Of a DNA stretch of 64,000 nucleotides, positions 10,702 through 22,750 are shown one piece after another. The notes beneath the pieces were generated by a model. It was not told the origin of the DNA, ran no database searches, and was given only the letters and a program-made list of their open reading frames with translations. The DNA comes from Chlorokybus atmophyticus. Its lineage: Eukaryota > Streptophyta > Chlorokybophyceae > Chlorokybales > Chlorokybaceae. The DNA lies in assembly GCA_009103225.1 (NCBI GenBank), contig RHPI01002069.1, positions 1,915,601-1,979,600 of the forward strand, in the 5' to 3' direction. A program made the translations under genes and the position numbers. Position 1 is the stretch's first letter. Each line of letters opens with the position of its first letter.

Positions 10702-13700
10702 TCAATACCAGATATTGTCGAGGTCCTCCATGTCATCTCCCTCTTCATCGTCACTTTGAACACGCCGCACATAACCCAACAACCGGAAACGGGCCTGCAA
10801 AGCAACAAACCAATGGGTGACCAAATCAGTTGACTGCTGTGCGGCTGATGGACAACTTGACTCCAGGACAACTCCAGGCGTACCACTTCAAAGCTGTCAT
10901 CATTGGCGCACTGAGGCAAAAGTTCGATAGCTCGCGCGCTCTCTGCATCCTCTTCGCCGGATGCCCCCTGCAAGTGATTGATCAGCAGCATAACACAAGA
11001 GACATGACAAGACATTTGTCACAACCAGTTGACAAGCATACCTGTCCGCCATTATTTCCACCAGACTCACCACCACTCAGCCGCAATACATGGCCGGGGA
11101 GATCGGAATCTTGCAACCTCTGCCAATAGACAGCATCTCATGGTGAGCTTCGCATTCGTCTGCATACCTGTTACTACCAAGCTTGAAAGCATAAAAAAGC
11201 CGACCACTAGTCACAGTTGAAAGCAACAGGAGCATAAGTAACCTGCGGCACACCTGTGCCTGGTCGAGTACATAAGAAAGCGCTAGTTCTACGCGGCCGC
11301 CTCGGCTGAAAAAGTCGGTAACATGCCTTTGATCGACAGCAAGAGTTCTGGCCATCCAATAAGAGACATGCTGTTGGTCTGGCACCTGCGTACAGATGAG
11401 GCTGTCAGCGCCATGCCCAGCAATGACCCGAATCAAGTTCCGCAAGCATGCATGCTGTAGCAATCCTGTTTGCAACACAATAAATAATAAGATGTATGCT
11501 ATGTTTGTGTTGACTTGCCTGGCGGTGCTCCAGGCAGTAAGCAATGCCCTCGAAGCAATGCGCGAAGCCCAGCACGAAGGGTGGATGCTGACAGTGGTTT
11601 TGCATTGCGCGTGGAATAGGTGTAAACTCTGGGGGAAGAGCTACACGATCACCCTGTGTGCGCCTCAGAACAAGGAAGTTCTGCAACACAAACCCATCAT
11701 TGAAAGTATTAGGCTCAATTTGACAGCACTGCAGCCGCAGTGCAATAGCAAGTGACACTGGATGACAGGTTCACTTCGACCGAACTAGGGCAAACAGGGA
11801 CAAAGACAATGGCATTGAGGGCTGGGTTGTGCTCAGTACCTGCAGTGACTGTGCTGATTGCGAGGCAAAGTGTGCAAGGCGAGCAGCGAGACGTGGAGAC
11901 AGCCAGCAGTCAACGCAGTTATTGCAGCTGCAGGCCTTTGGACGCACAAGCCGTTTCTCACCACTGTCTCCAAATGGCGGTTCTTCGAGCTCATAACCAA
12001 GACGTTGCCAGAACGCATGCTCGTCAAGCACATTGCTGAGCAGACAACAGGCAGCCAGCTTTTCAGCAACCATGAAGGCACAAACGACATTGGCTATGTC
12101 GCTTCAGCAGTGCTGCGAGCATTCCACCTGAAGGTGTCAATGGGGCGAGACAGAGCCAGACCGCCTTACCTCACTGCAAGGTTGAGAAACTTCTCATTGG
12201 GCCAAAAGTTGTCAAGCACCCACTGCTCCACAGCGGTGACAAGGCACCGTGCATGGTAGCCCTGCACTCCCATTTCAGCAAGTGTCGGGGTGCACCAATG
12301 CACTTCAGTGCAACGTATCAAAGGAGCTTGAAGTTGACATGACAGCGCAGGTAAGCAATCAACTACTACTAAGGGAACAGCCGGGCAGAGTGACCTACCT
12401 GAAACGCTCTCCCAAGTTCAAGCAGCTGGATGTTGGGACCGTAAAGCCCCAAGACAGGGTTCGCATATGTAACAATGCAGCGGCAAATAACTGCTGCATC
12501 TGAGGTGCTAGCTCCCCCACCATCCTGCAGCACAAACCTTGTGCTGACAGAGGCTGGCTCAGCAAGACGCCTGCCACACATACAAGCTGAAAGCGCACGG
12601 ATTGCCGGCACAAAGAAGCTGTAGCTCAAAGCAAGTCAGTACTTACTCTGCTGGGCCTGTTCCTGTCGTAATGTGCAACACTTGGCCATCTGCAAGCTGT
12701 TTTTCCATATTCCCATGCTCGAGCACTGTGGAGGTGAAGGCAAAGTTCCCGAGTTGTTCTTCCAACAGTTGCACAGCTTGGCTGGGGCGTGGCGCAACCC
12801 CCGAAGTGCATTCAATGAGTATCCGTCTCACATTTGACTTCTGCTCTGTGCAGTCCAGCTGCCAGGCATCAACCAGCACCTGCACAATGCCGCAAGGTCA
12901 GCAACCAGTTGACTAAGCTCAGCAGTTTCAAGCCAAGGAAACCCCCGTATATTAGGCTGAGCAGAAACAACTGACCTCCTGGGATATCTGCCCGTCCCTT
13001 GAACCCAGAGTGAAGTGCTCACAGGGAGGATCTGTGTCACTGTATGTGTCTTCACTGAGACATACAAGGTCAAAAGACTCCTGAAGTAGACTCTGTCCAC
13101 CAATCGCAGCGATTACTTACTAAGCGCACTTGAAAGCCATGCAGGCATTATGTGGAGAAAGGCGGATGGACCATGATGCCACTCACCTGAATTTGCCGCG
13201 CAATTGATCGCACATCATGCTCGCAAAGAATGCGGCATAGCAGAGTGGTTACACCAGGCCGGGGACGAGGGTCTCGGGTGCCTCCGACCGGGCGTGCGCT
13301 TGTGCTAGGAGCAATATTTACAGCTCCAGTATTTGGCGCTGAATTGTTCTGTTCAAGAACCATGTTGAGGGCGGCTGTAGGAGTGACACGCTATAAGCTC
13401 AAACATGCAGCGACACACGAGCCAGGCCTGAAGACAGACAATGGACCCGCGCAGGCTGCCACCAACCTGCAGCTGCTGCCCGGTAAACCTGGAGACACCA
13501 TCGCTCACAGTCTCGTGACCGTTATGGGGCATTCTGCACGCTGCAATGCAACAATATGGTAGAAACACTGCACCACACATTTCCAGTACAGCTTCCAACT
13601 ATGCGGGCTCAAACCAGAGCATATTGTCACCTATCTGTTGGTTGCCTCTTAGGTCACTCGTACTGGAAATCCACGGAGGGACAACCAGAAGGCTTGCGCG

Positions 13701-14250
13701 CAGCAATCGAGTCGCTGATGAACTCCATGCTCAGGGTAAGTGCTTGTGTGCTTGAGGACTGCGAACTAGCCGTGTCAGCTGGTTAACTGCCAGGCAGCCA
13801 AGACGGATATCGACCGCCGTTTGCCCCTGGAAACACACCTGCCATAGCTGCCACCATGCACGACAAATGTTCAATCAGGTACACTCCACACCCTCCACAC
13901 CCTCCTGCTGCTGGCACAAGCACTTGGCTCAGTCGCTATGTGACTGATGGCAGGCACACTGACAAGGTAGCTACTCACGAACGTCTAGAATGGTCCAATG
14001 CAGCTTTCAAATCGGACCTGATTGCTACTGACTGCGTTACATCCATCTGCGGCATGCCAAGCAATTATGGATGCTGGGATAGGCGGGGACTAGGGGGAAA
14101 CAGGCACCTCACCGCTACGCCATCCCACATAATCCAACATACGCCAATGCAACCTCCTCCGCAACAAACTTACCTTGCAGCAATCAGGCTGGCCGCAAGC
14201 AGTATGTCCCAAATCCGCCGCTGACCCTTTGGTAAGCAGACAAGCTTGCT
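10702..14250 (-). CDS. Unidentified multi-exon gene
   Basis: I do not recognise the product. Consensus donors on the minus strand (for example at 14173, 13978 and 13191) and reading-frame blocks of ordinary protein composition support a gene. Blocks in order include SDLKAALDHSRR (about 14046-13979), PGVTTLLCRILCEHDVRSI (about 13370-13192), ESFDLVCLSEDTYSDTD (about 13090-12975), VLVDAWQLDCTEQKSN (from 12881), CIVTYANPVLGLYGPNIQLL, VTAVEQWVLDNFWPNEKFL, LDEHAFWQRLGYELEEPPF, AHCFEGIAYCLEHRQ and LIRVIAGHGADSLIC. The last exon (10794-10702) has an acidic tail, SDDEEGDDMEDLDNIWY, before the stop. The helical, alpha-solenoid-like character is only an impression. The 5' end is not resolved, and one plus-strand exon-like stretch at about 13652-13735 conflicts with the model. 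Confidence 0.5.
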
Positions 14251-15450
14251 ATGGTTGACCCAGAGACCCGACAAGCTTACTATAGTTGATCCCCATGAAC
14301 GCCCATGCGAGACGCTCACGCATCAACTGGTGTCGACGGCTTCAACACCAAGCTTGCAGCACCAACTACAACACCAACGCCCACGCAACAACCACAACAC
14401 CTTTCTCGGCGCCAACAACTTCATTGTGTAAGCGGCTTAATCAACAGCTGGTAATGCTGTAAACCTGAAAGCTTTGATTGCCAGCTTTGCCTGCAGCCCT
14501 TTCCGGGTCCGACTCTCTCGAACCGGTCATCACCACATGCACTGCGGGCCGCGGCCGATTGCAGCGGCCAGCGTTAATCGCACTACCGGCTCCAAATCCC
14601 CAAGCGACGGTCAGCAGTGTAAGTAATGACTGCATGTCGACCGACCATAAATGGACAAGAGGATCCGCTATCGGTCGTTAAAGCAGTGCATGTCGCCGAT
14701 ATGATAGCCATGTATCGGTCACGGTCCAGGCGTCCGGAAAGTTCGTGCAAACCCGCGCCTGCAGTTGGGTACGGCCCTTTGGGGTTTTTTGTCTGGCGTC
14801 GGCCCGCGGGATGGACCCAGGCTGGAGCACGGGCAACGCTTTTGGAGGGCTCTAATTGGGGCGGGGAAATGATTGATACCGTCTGATGACGTGACGCCGT
14901 TGTAGATCTTATCATTGGAATTGATCTGATGACTGTTTATATCTGAGACTTGACAAACAATCACGGCAGGCCTATTGCCTCAATAGGCCTGCTATTGAGT
15001 CAATAGCATTTAGCATGCCTAGCTGCGTCCCAGAATCGTCATGTCGCGCGGACGCCTGTCGTGTATCCGTGACGCTGTGTGATGCGACGCACACATGCGA
15101 TTCGTTAACAAGTTTCATGATTAGCCAATGTGAGTGTGAATTGTGGGAGGCGCTGCGCCCACGTCATCAAGCGGCGCAGCTGAAATACCCGCACCGTTTG
15201 ATGTCAACGGTCGAGTTAGCACAGCCGGCGCTGCCGCACTATTAGGATTAGACTAGAATTATATGAATTGAAGCTTTGACGGCTGCCTAGCAGTCGACCG
15301 GCTGGTCTTGATTGCTCGACCGCTATCATGTGCAACTGCCAAAGCCAACAACCGGTCGATATCCGGTTGATATCCTACAATGACTGGCACTAAGGCCCTT
15401 CAGCAGTCTGCCCTCGATGTCAGAGTCACAAGGCAGCGGCCACATGCTTG
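14251..15450. other. Upstream flank with short palindromes
   Basis: No supported gene. The sequence at about 14966-15006 holds two adjacent palindromes: CAGGCCTATT / AATAGGCCTG with a 5-base spacer, and CTATTGAGTCAATAG. The region from 14,900 to 15,800 is rich in short GATC-, CGAT- and CGACCG-type motifs also seen in the other repeat blocks of the window, so it is probably repeat-derived. Confidence 0.4.
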
Positions 15451-15612
15451 GTGTATGAGCTCTCACGCGATGCAAGGTGTAGATCACAATGGTTGCTGAC
15501 TATGATCTTACACTAGTGTGCAAAGTCGGGCAGATACTATGACACTACGATCTGTCCTCTTCAATGGTCGGAGTTGTAACAGGTTTAGCAATCGTCTGTA
15601 CTTGTACTAACT
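15451..15612 (+). repeat. Direct repeat copy A (pairs with 16137-16297)
   Basis: This block starts TGTATGAGCTCTCACGCGAT and is repeated with moderate divergence about 686 bp downstream. Both copies share the order of blocks through ATCGTCTGTACTT. They could be a duplicated element end or short LTR-like repeats next to the tyrosine-recombinase pseudogene. Confidence 0.8.
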
Positions 15613-15842
15613 GCGACTGCAGAACAACCATATATCGATAAGCAGATTAGGGTGCCGCGCGTGACTTTACGATCAGATGTATCGTACAGTTAAGAAAATG
15701 TCAAACATAGGTGCTATGTAACTGTGCGTTTGCTACATTGCTACATGATTGTAATCAGACGATAACGATCATCTAAAGTTGTGCGATCAAGACAACGCAA
15801 CGCTTACGCGCGTCGGCGGAATTGATGTATTACACACATTGT

Positions 15843-16110
15843 GAGTTATGGTCTGGCAGGAGGGTCAACGGCAAGCTCAGCGCCGCCGCCGCCGCCGTCG
15901 GTGCTGCTCTACTCAAACACAACAACAACAACTACGGCGTGCAAGCTTATCGCGCCGGCGCCCCTGCAAAATATGCTGCGTGACCTAATGAGTGCGCGGC
16001 TCGGGGCTATGATGTCGGCAGAGAGTGCAGTCGAAGGGCGCGTCCAACGCCCGCCTCCATCCTCTGCCGTGACAAATCACTGGTTGCCGACGTCACGCGC
16101 TGTCAGCTTG
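15843..16110 (+). repeat. Dispersed repeat, copy 1 (pairs with 22750-23020)
   Basis: The stretch with GCCGCCGCCGCCG, an AAC run, CGGCGTGCAAGCTTA, then GCGGCTCGGGGCT and ATGTCGGCAGAGAGTGCAG recurs in the same order at 22750-23020. The copies differ by scattered substitutions and small indels. It lies between direct repeats A and B. Confidence 0.8.
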
Positions 16111-16136
16111 TAGCGTCAACAGTCGAATATTTATCA

Positions 16137-16297
16137 GTGTATGAGCTCTCACGCGATGCAAGATGTACATCACAATGGTTGGTGATTTAATCTTACATTT
16201 GTTTGCAAAGTCGGGCATGTACTATACACTACGATGTGTCCTCTTCAGTGGTGAGAGTTGTATCAGGTTTACCAATCGTCTGTACTTTTATTACCTG
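16137..16297 (+). repeat. Direct repeat copy B (pairs with 15451-15612)
   Basis: This is the second copy of the direct repeat beginning TGTATGAGCTCTCACGCGAT. It sits immediately upstream of the tyrosine-recombinase pseudogene. An open frame running from 16163 through this copy has no recognisable domain. Confidence 0.8.
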
Positions 16298-16649
16298 CTA
16301 CCCTCCCTCCAATATAGATTAGTAGACAACCTTGCTGAAAACGAACAATCGCATCTGTACATGCCAAAAAGCTACTGTCGACACATTGCATTGAAGTTCA
16401 GATTCATAGCTCATGTTCATGACGGTTACACGATATTCCAACAAGCACAAGAGCGGTTGCGTACACTATCTGTGTTACTCAAGTCACATGCGCAGGTACG
16501 GACCTCACGGTCCCTTCAAGCTAATGCAGCGGCCCAACGCACACAGGGATTGCACGGCAATGGGAGTCTACTGCAGTGCAACATGTAGCAACGGGCCATG
16601 CTCGCCTAGGCCCATGTGGAGCGCATCAGTGCTGCAGCCACTCATAAGA

Positions 16650-17640
16650 ATACACGCGCTCAGCGGGAGCTGTGTGGCAGGAGTTCATGGGCTACTTGCA
16701 AGCACTATATGTTGCCGTGGCAGATGTCACTCCCACCGTGGTGACGACTTATTTAGCCGTGCATTGAAACGATGTGCACATTAACAAAGCCCGGCGCAAA
16801 GATAAGAATGGTGCACTTATGATATTCAGCATCACTATTGAGGTGACCATTATGCCTTTGAGCGCTGGCTTCATGCGGCATGGTAAAGTGGGCCCGTGGA
16901 GCACAAGTCATCCCACTGGCAACCCTTGCCAGTTTGTGGATGTGCGTGAGTATCGCGCTGGCTATGCCAAGGTGACTGCTAAAGCTGGCGTGCAACGCGT
17001 GCCTGCCATACCTTGGGCTTATGCCGACATGAACATACCGGTATGCTACTTTCAGCAGCAAGTGCAAAGTACTCGACCAGTGCGAGCCACTTATGAAAGC
17101 GCTGTCCTCTGGCGTGACTACACATGGTGCATGTACTTGTGGTGCACATGGCAAAGAGGCAGAGAAGGTGCCGGCATAGAAATGGAACATATACTGATGG
17201 AGGGCATAGAAGTTTGTACACAAGCCACCTATCTTAAAAACTATAGTACAGGGCGGGTACCACTTAAAAAAGTGCGCAAGAGCGACTTGAATGTTGAATT
17301 CTGCAAAGTGCTGAAGCTAGACTTGAACCATGTACATGAGAGCCCCTTCAGCGTCAAGAATGGCCCCATCCTTCGTTCACTAGCTCGCAACAAAAAGCTC
17401 TGGGAGGAGCGCAGTATCAGCGGTGATGGCATGTCACGCATTCGTCAAGCACTGTCAAAGAAGTGGTATCTATCGCCCCAACCTGGGACTGCACTCATTC
17501 CGACGAGGTGGTGCACAGCATGCGCTACGCACGGGTGTGTCCCTGGAAGACATTCAAGCTCAGGGGTTGCGGAAGGGAGCACAAAATATGCATCTGTACT
17601 TGCACAACATGTATGCACCTGTGGTTCCCATGTGACGTAA
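16650..17640 (+). pseudogene. Tyrosine recombinase (phage-integrase family), broken
   Basis: One frame reads VWQEFMGYLQALYVAVADVT, typical of the N-terminal core-binding domain, then AVH, a TGA at 16765-16767 in place of a probable Trp, and NDVHINKARRKDKNG. The frame continues to about 17420. A frameshift then moves the catalytic C-terminus into another frame: LGLHSFRRGGAQHALRTGVS and YLHNMYAPV at about 17480-17635. The H-x-x-R of the box II motif and a following Tyr are visible. DIRS-like retroelements and Crypton transposons carry such recombinases. The nearby DIRS-like RT is on the opposite strand, so it is not certain that they belong together. The copy is non-functional. Confidence 0.75.
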
Positions 17641-18274
17641 GCCACAACAAACAGATAGGATTTAAACTGATGATATTGTCGGGTACTCTGGCGCCTGTCA
17701 TAAACCAGTCCATATGCTTGCCCACATGATGCATGTCTCGCTTGCGCCAAGCCATGACAGCAGGCCTCCATACAGCAAAATGCCATTTTCGCAGTAGTAC
17801 CATAGCTGGCAGCTGATAATGCGATTGCTTGATGCAGAAGGGCGAACAAAGGGTGAAACCATGACAGTCCCTTGCCCGCTTCCATCCAGGCTTGCCTGCA
17901 ATTCAAGGTGAGTGCATTGCCCATGCTGCACGGCACCGGCACAGCTGACATGAATGCTGCAGATTCGGCACTTTAGTCCGCTGCAAACATATACAGACAA
18001 TGCTTGTCAAATAGAGATTACATCCACGCAATGGGTGTGTCTGCCAGTGCCCAATCCCCTTTGTCCGAGAGCTTCAAGACTGCATCCTCAGCTGCCTAAC
18101 TTGCACGTGGATACAAAACCCCAGAGACCGTCAAATCTCTTTCCCAAGAAACCTCCCCATAAACGGTGCAATGCCAACTGCACAACTGGGTGCGATGCTG
18201 TCAACTTCGTCAGTATGGCCACGGAGGGCTGGCAGTCGCTAACAATCCTCACTATGGCATGATGCAACGCTGGT
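17641..18274. other. Spacer between recombinase and left inverted arm
   Basis: No gene can be supported. The sequence has moderate complexity and short ORFs on both strands without domains. It is probably the remainder of the recombinase-bearing element. Confidence 0.35.
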
Positions 18275-19530
18275 TGCTCGTTGCAAGATGTTTCCCCTAT
18301 CGGCCGACTAAATATTAGCAATGGCCGTGCATCTGAGGATACTCATTTGGACTGTCGTGGCTCAGTCCACCTGTAATCTCGATACAAAGATCTGAGTATA
18401 ACGGCTGTTACCATCAGTTGGCGGCCGTCTGCATAAAGGGACTGACCTTAATTGATAGGTATCCGTAAGGTACCCATCAGTTAAGCAAAGGGGACTTGAC
18501 CTAACAAACGGATACCCAACAGTTAGGTACAAGCGACTTTACGTCGAAGGTACCTAACCATCAGATACCTGTAAAGTACCTTATGATATCTGACGTTACT
18601 TTTGAAGGTACCAACAAGTACCGTTTAGGTACTGTGAGAGACGGCATGTGACAAGCAAAATTGCAATTGAAAAATACAGATATATAAACAATACATTATA
18701 TACTGTTGCTATAGTATACTGTGAACTGCTACTACTACTACTTCTACTACTTCACTACCTTTATACTACCCTTATACTAAGTCATAATCTAAGTCGCTGC
18801 TCCTCCGCTCCGCCGCCGCTCCGCCGCCGCCGCCGCCGCCTTGTCGACCCTCCAGCACCTTCGCCTGCTTAGCAAGCAGAGCGGTTAGGCTATTACGCAA
18901 CACAACGGCGTTATACATACACACACATACACAAACAAACTCACCTACTATGCCATTGCCGCCGCCGCCGCCGCCCCTTGGCCTGGCCTGGCCTGGTCTG
19001 GTCGGCTTGGTCTGCTCGGCAAGCATGGCGGTGAGGCTGCGCTATTGCGCTCAACACAACGGCATCTACATGTATATACATATGCAAACAGTCTCACCTA
19101 CTTTGCCATGTTCGCCGCCACCGCCACCGCCACTGCCACCGCCGCCGTCGCCCACTTGCCCAACTTGCTTGAAGCCGTTGTGCATTTGAAGCGTTGCTAC
19201 TTGGGCAGCAGCAGCGTTTTTCAAACGCTGAATGGCTTCAATGGCGCTATCGTATCAACTGGTACGATTGTGCCATGGTACAATAGTACCATCGCAACGG
19301 TACCATAAGTCCATTAAGTGTTCTAGTCAATTGTTCCGGACTTGTATGTCACTGTCCCAACTTGCCGCCATCGCTCGTCCCTAAGTTGGAACTAAGCGGA
19401 GACTTGCTTACCAATTCAGACATGTCGCCGCTGCGGGCTTTGTATGGTCGGTGGTCGACCGCGGGTAAAAGGGGACCGATGGGTATCATTCATCGCCATT
19501 AGGGGCCCGAGAGGTCACCTAATTGCTATT
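18275..19530 (+). repeat. Left arm of a large inverted repeat
   Basis: This block is the reverse complement, with clear divergence, of about 43090-44440. Matching landmarks in order are: ATGTTTCCCCTA, AATATTAGCAA, CAGTCCACCTGTAATCTC, a series of GGTACC-rich units, a CTA run, GCCGCC runs, GGCCTGGCCTGG, CAACACAACGGC, TTCAAACGCTGAA, ACCATGGTACAATAGTACC-like units, CATCGCTCGTCCCT and ATCGCCATTA. The arms are about 24 kb apart. They may be two old copies of one repeat in opposite orientation or the termini of a larger element. Confidence 0.8.
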
Positions 19531-19733
19531 ATACGTAAGTAGCCGCCGCGTGTCCTGTACGATCGACGGTCGGCAGTCATCTCAAGTTGCTTGAAAGTCA
19601 TGATCGGCAACTAAGAGTCCAGTATCGCGTACGACAAGCGGCCGGCCATTGCTAATTGTCTTTGATATGCATCGGCAATCTACTCAGTCCCTTTTTGGCC
19701 CAAGTCGTTAGGGTCCGTTAGGGTAAGGCGGGG

Positions 19734-20900
19734 TCAATTCCTTAGTCCCTGGTCAGTCATGCCGAAAGATATGCGATGCTGTCGCATGAACTCCAAAAAG
19801 GCAGCCACATATGCCAATGCCTCCTTCACTGCTGAAGGCAGATCTTGTTGCCAAGGAGCAAAGGTCCCCACCATCGCTGCCCATGGGCCTGCAGCACCCC
19901 AGCCCATGGTGTCACATGCATCGACACCATCGACACCATGGATACGCAACTCATGTGCCCACGGCAGCTTTCGGCACGCCGAGCCATGATACTGCGGCAT
20001 GCTTCGCTGCAGCCACAGCAAAAAGGCCATCAAAAACGGTGGTGGTGTAAACTCTTTGTCTCAATTGCTCTGATCAGTGGTTAGTTGTAGCAGCCAGCGC
20101 GCATACAGGTATGCGGGAGCTAATGCCAATTTTATTGCCACCAATTTGCCTGCAACCTTTGCCAACATGCGCTTGATGATCACGTTTGCGCTAATCATTT
20201 TATGCATCAGCTCCAATAACTTTTGTAAACTCGTCAGGGGGTATGCAAAACACGCCACGCTCGGTGCCTAAAAGCAGGCCCAACAACTTGACACATGGTT
20301 GCGACCCAAGCACGCACTTTTTCAAGGTGACAACATGCCCAGAAGCTTCAGCAGCCGCAATAATTGCAAAATGCGCCAGCATATATGGCGGCGATTGGCA
20401 TGGCTGAGGTGCATGTCATTAATGTATGCTAAACAGCCCATGCCCAGCTTGTGCAAGGGTGTGAAGATTGTGAACATTAGCTCTGTAAACAACTAACATG
20501 CTGGGTTGAGGCCAAAACGGTAGCAAATCTCAACGGAATACAACTCCTTTAAATTCCATTGCTAAATAGGGCTTGCTGTTTGCATATATCGGCGCATGAT
20601 AATAGCCTGACTTCAAGTCCGCTATTACTTCATAATAGCGGACTTGAAGTCAGGCCTTTGCGTGTGTACAGCGACGCATTCCAAGTGCTGATAACAAAAG
20701 GGAATATGTGCCAAAAGACATTGTTGTATCTTACATCAATAATGAGGCGCAGCTTGCCGCTATTAATTTCAACCACTCCAATTCATGTAATCACCTTCAC
20801 ATCTAAAGGGTGTACAGTAGAAATCGCTCATGAGCGCATTTAATTGTTCAACTCTTTAAGCAAATGCTGCGTGCTGTGTCACTGACTACCTGTTGCGCAA
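19734..20900 (-). pseudogene. DIRS-like reverse transcriptase and RNase H, broken
   Basis: Joining minus-strand frames gives an RT: SGKLRLIIDVRYNNVF (first RT block), LAYINDMHLSHA (the YxDD site, here YIND), VTLKKCVLGSQPCVKLLGLL (thumb-side block with K and GLLLGTE), then MLAKVAGKLVAIKLALAPA, a connection typical of DIRS-like and caulimovirus-like RTs. The RNase H start VDACDTMGWGAAG and the block SAVKEALAYVAAFLEF follow (20033-19734). Several stops and frame changes interrupt it, and a perfect hairpin at 20605-20655 sits inside it. It is a dead copy. Confidence 0.7.
20605..20655. repeat. Perfect 23-bp hairpin with 5-base loop
   Basis: Arms 20605-20627 and 20633-20655 (starting GCCTGACTTCAAGTCCGC) are exact reverse complements around the loop CTTCA. 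It lies within the RT pseudogene, so it arose after or during decay of that copy, for example by template switching. Confidence 0.95.
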
Positions 20901-21045
20901 TTAAAGCTGGAGCTTCCCGTTGCATCACTACCTCAACATCGTCCGGAATACAATCCTCCGCCAGCAACATTTATTTCACCTCTTCCAATTTCTTTGGCTG
21001 GGTTTCTGATGTGCCCACCCAATCCAACTTGTATCCTTGACTTAA

Positions 21046-22545
21046 TTAGCATAGCACATGACACTTGTTATCTTGCCCATTGATGGTCAACCACGTGTGC
21101 TTAGCTGCTTGCCGTTGACAAGGTGTAGCAGCCATAAAGTGATCGCTAACCAACGTTGCTGAGCGCACAACGTGCTGCCATTCATGCTCGTCGCACTCGA
21201 GATCCGCAGGCTCAGCCTGCATCATGTTAAGCTTAGGCCAGAGTTCACGCACCAAGTGCTCTTGCTCGACATTTGAGCACAACACCTCCGCATAGGTGGG
21301 TGGCTCCGCAAGCTCTGCAGGTAGTAATGATGGCATCTGCATGCTGCATAATTGCTGTACTTAAGCGCATAGCAAGTTTGGGACTTTAAGGACTGTAGCT
21401 AGAGGCACATGGGCATGCGCGGCATTCTTGTCACAATAGGTTGGTTGCTCGCTTACAGATGTTGAGGCAATGCTCGTCATTGTGGCGCTCAATGAGCGCT
21501 TGAATGTAGTAGCCGCCTTCAAGCATGGCGGATCATCCAAGTTGCTGTCGTGCGTGGCACATGGCAGCATTCCAATGGCAGTGCATTGCTGTAAAGCTTG
21601 CTGCAAGTCATAGTTATTGACAGATAATAGCAGCACCGGGCTTAATGGAGCTGGCATAGTCATTGCGTGTACCACAAGCTCATGGTCTTGGTCATGGCTG
21701 TCATCTAGTGTCCTACTAGCACAACATTGGCTTAGCACATTGTCATCACACCAGTGCAATGTATTACAGTTGGGTTGATAGCGTATGTTTGTGCCCAGCG
21801 CAAACTGTATGTTCTCTATAGTATGGCACATGCGCGTGCGCGTCTCAGCGCACGCTATGATACAATATGTACATGCCTGCTAGTGTACACTACACAAAAC
21901 TGCGCACGTACAAGTGCTGCGCATGCGACCCCATCCTATTGCTTACTGCGGGGCCGGCAGAGCCAGGTGTTCTTCTGTCTTCACCCATGGTGGAGGTGGA
22001 CCTCCCCATGCAGCTGGTGGCGCTGGCCATGGCCCATACAGAGGGTAGAAAGGGCCCGAAGGATAATGCTGAGCGCCTTGTTGTCCGCGTCCGCATCCGC
22101 ACGACGGACCACAACCGCGGTTGGAAGAAGCAGGCCACCACCGTGACGAGCCTTCCTCAGAGTAATGGGTGTCTTGTCGCCAAGCACCCTTGGTGACCCC
22201 CACCAGCAGAGCGGCCACGCTGCTGCCTGCATGCAGCACTCCATGTTGAGATGACGTGTAGATTGGGTGTGCTGCAGGCGCATACGCCGCACACAAGATA
22301 GCCTCAGCCACAGGCTCAGCCCTTCCGGCCATTGTCACAAGTACTACTTGACCCGCTAGACGCACAACAGCTGGCTGCTTGCAGCTGCATGCCAGCGCGC
22401 TTCTCATAGCAACCAATGTACGCAACCGCTCACACACGCCAGCTGCAGACACACCCTTGGCTAAACGACCGCACACACGCGCACGCAGACAACGCAGCTG
22501 CACGCACTGAATTGACGCAGCTGCTTGCACGCGCACGTGACACAC
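21046..22545 (-). pseudogene. Candidate Gag-like region of the DIRS-like element
   Basis: Three minus-strand ORFs lie upstream of the RT in the same orientation: 22545-21943 (200 codons, ending in a Pro/Gly/Trp-rich stretch with YPSGPFYPLYGPWPAPP), 21831-21361 (156 codons) and 21342-21046 (98 codons, with EWQHVVRSATLVSDHF). None has a motif I recognise. Position and orientation suggest the ORF1/Gag and linker part of the DIRS-like element. The Pro/Gly-rich stretch is compatible with a structural protein. Confidence in the function is low. Confidence 0.35.
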
Positions 22546-22750
22546 GCACTTAACTCATGCAATGCAGCAACACACACTACAACGACTCAGCTGCACGCAT
22601 GCGCATGTCGCACACTTGAACGCAGCTGCACGCACTGACTGGGCGGAACTGCATGCACGCGCTTCGTACACGCATGAACTCAGCTGCACACACTTGCGCA
22701 AGCCGCACAAAAAAATGCTGGCGGACACACGCGCCAATCCCCGACATAAA
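22546..22750. repeat. CAGCTGCACGCA-type short interspersed repeats
   Basis: The motif CAGCTGCACGCA or a close variant recurs many times from about 22495 to 22700, separated by GCACACTTGAAC-like spacers. It looks like a degenerate minisatellite of about 40-50 bp. No gene is supported. Confidence 0.5.

Noticed and set aside
13556-13786. Plus-strand exon (HSYWKSTEGQPEGLRAAIE, then a GTAAGT donor) as evidence for a plus-strand gene
   Set aside because: It has good splice sites, but all neighbouring coding blocks and donors are on the minus strand; kept only as a conflict in the model.
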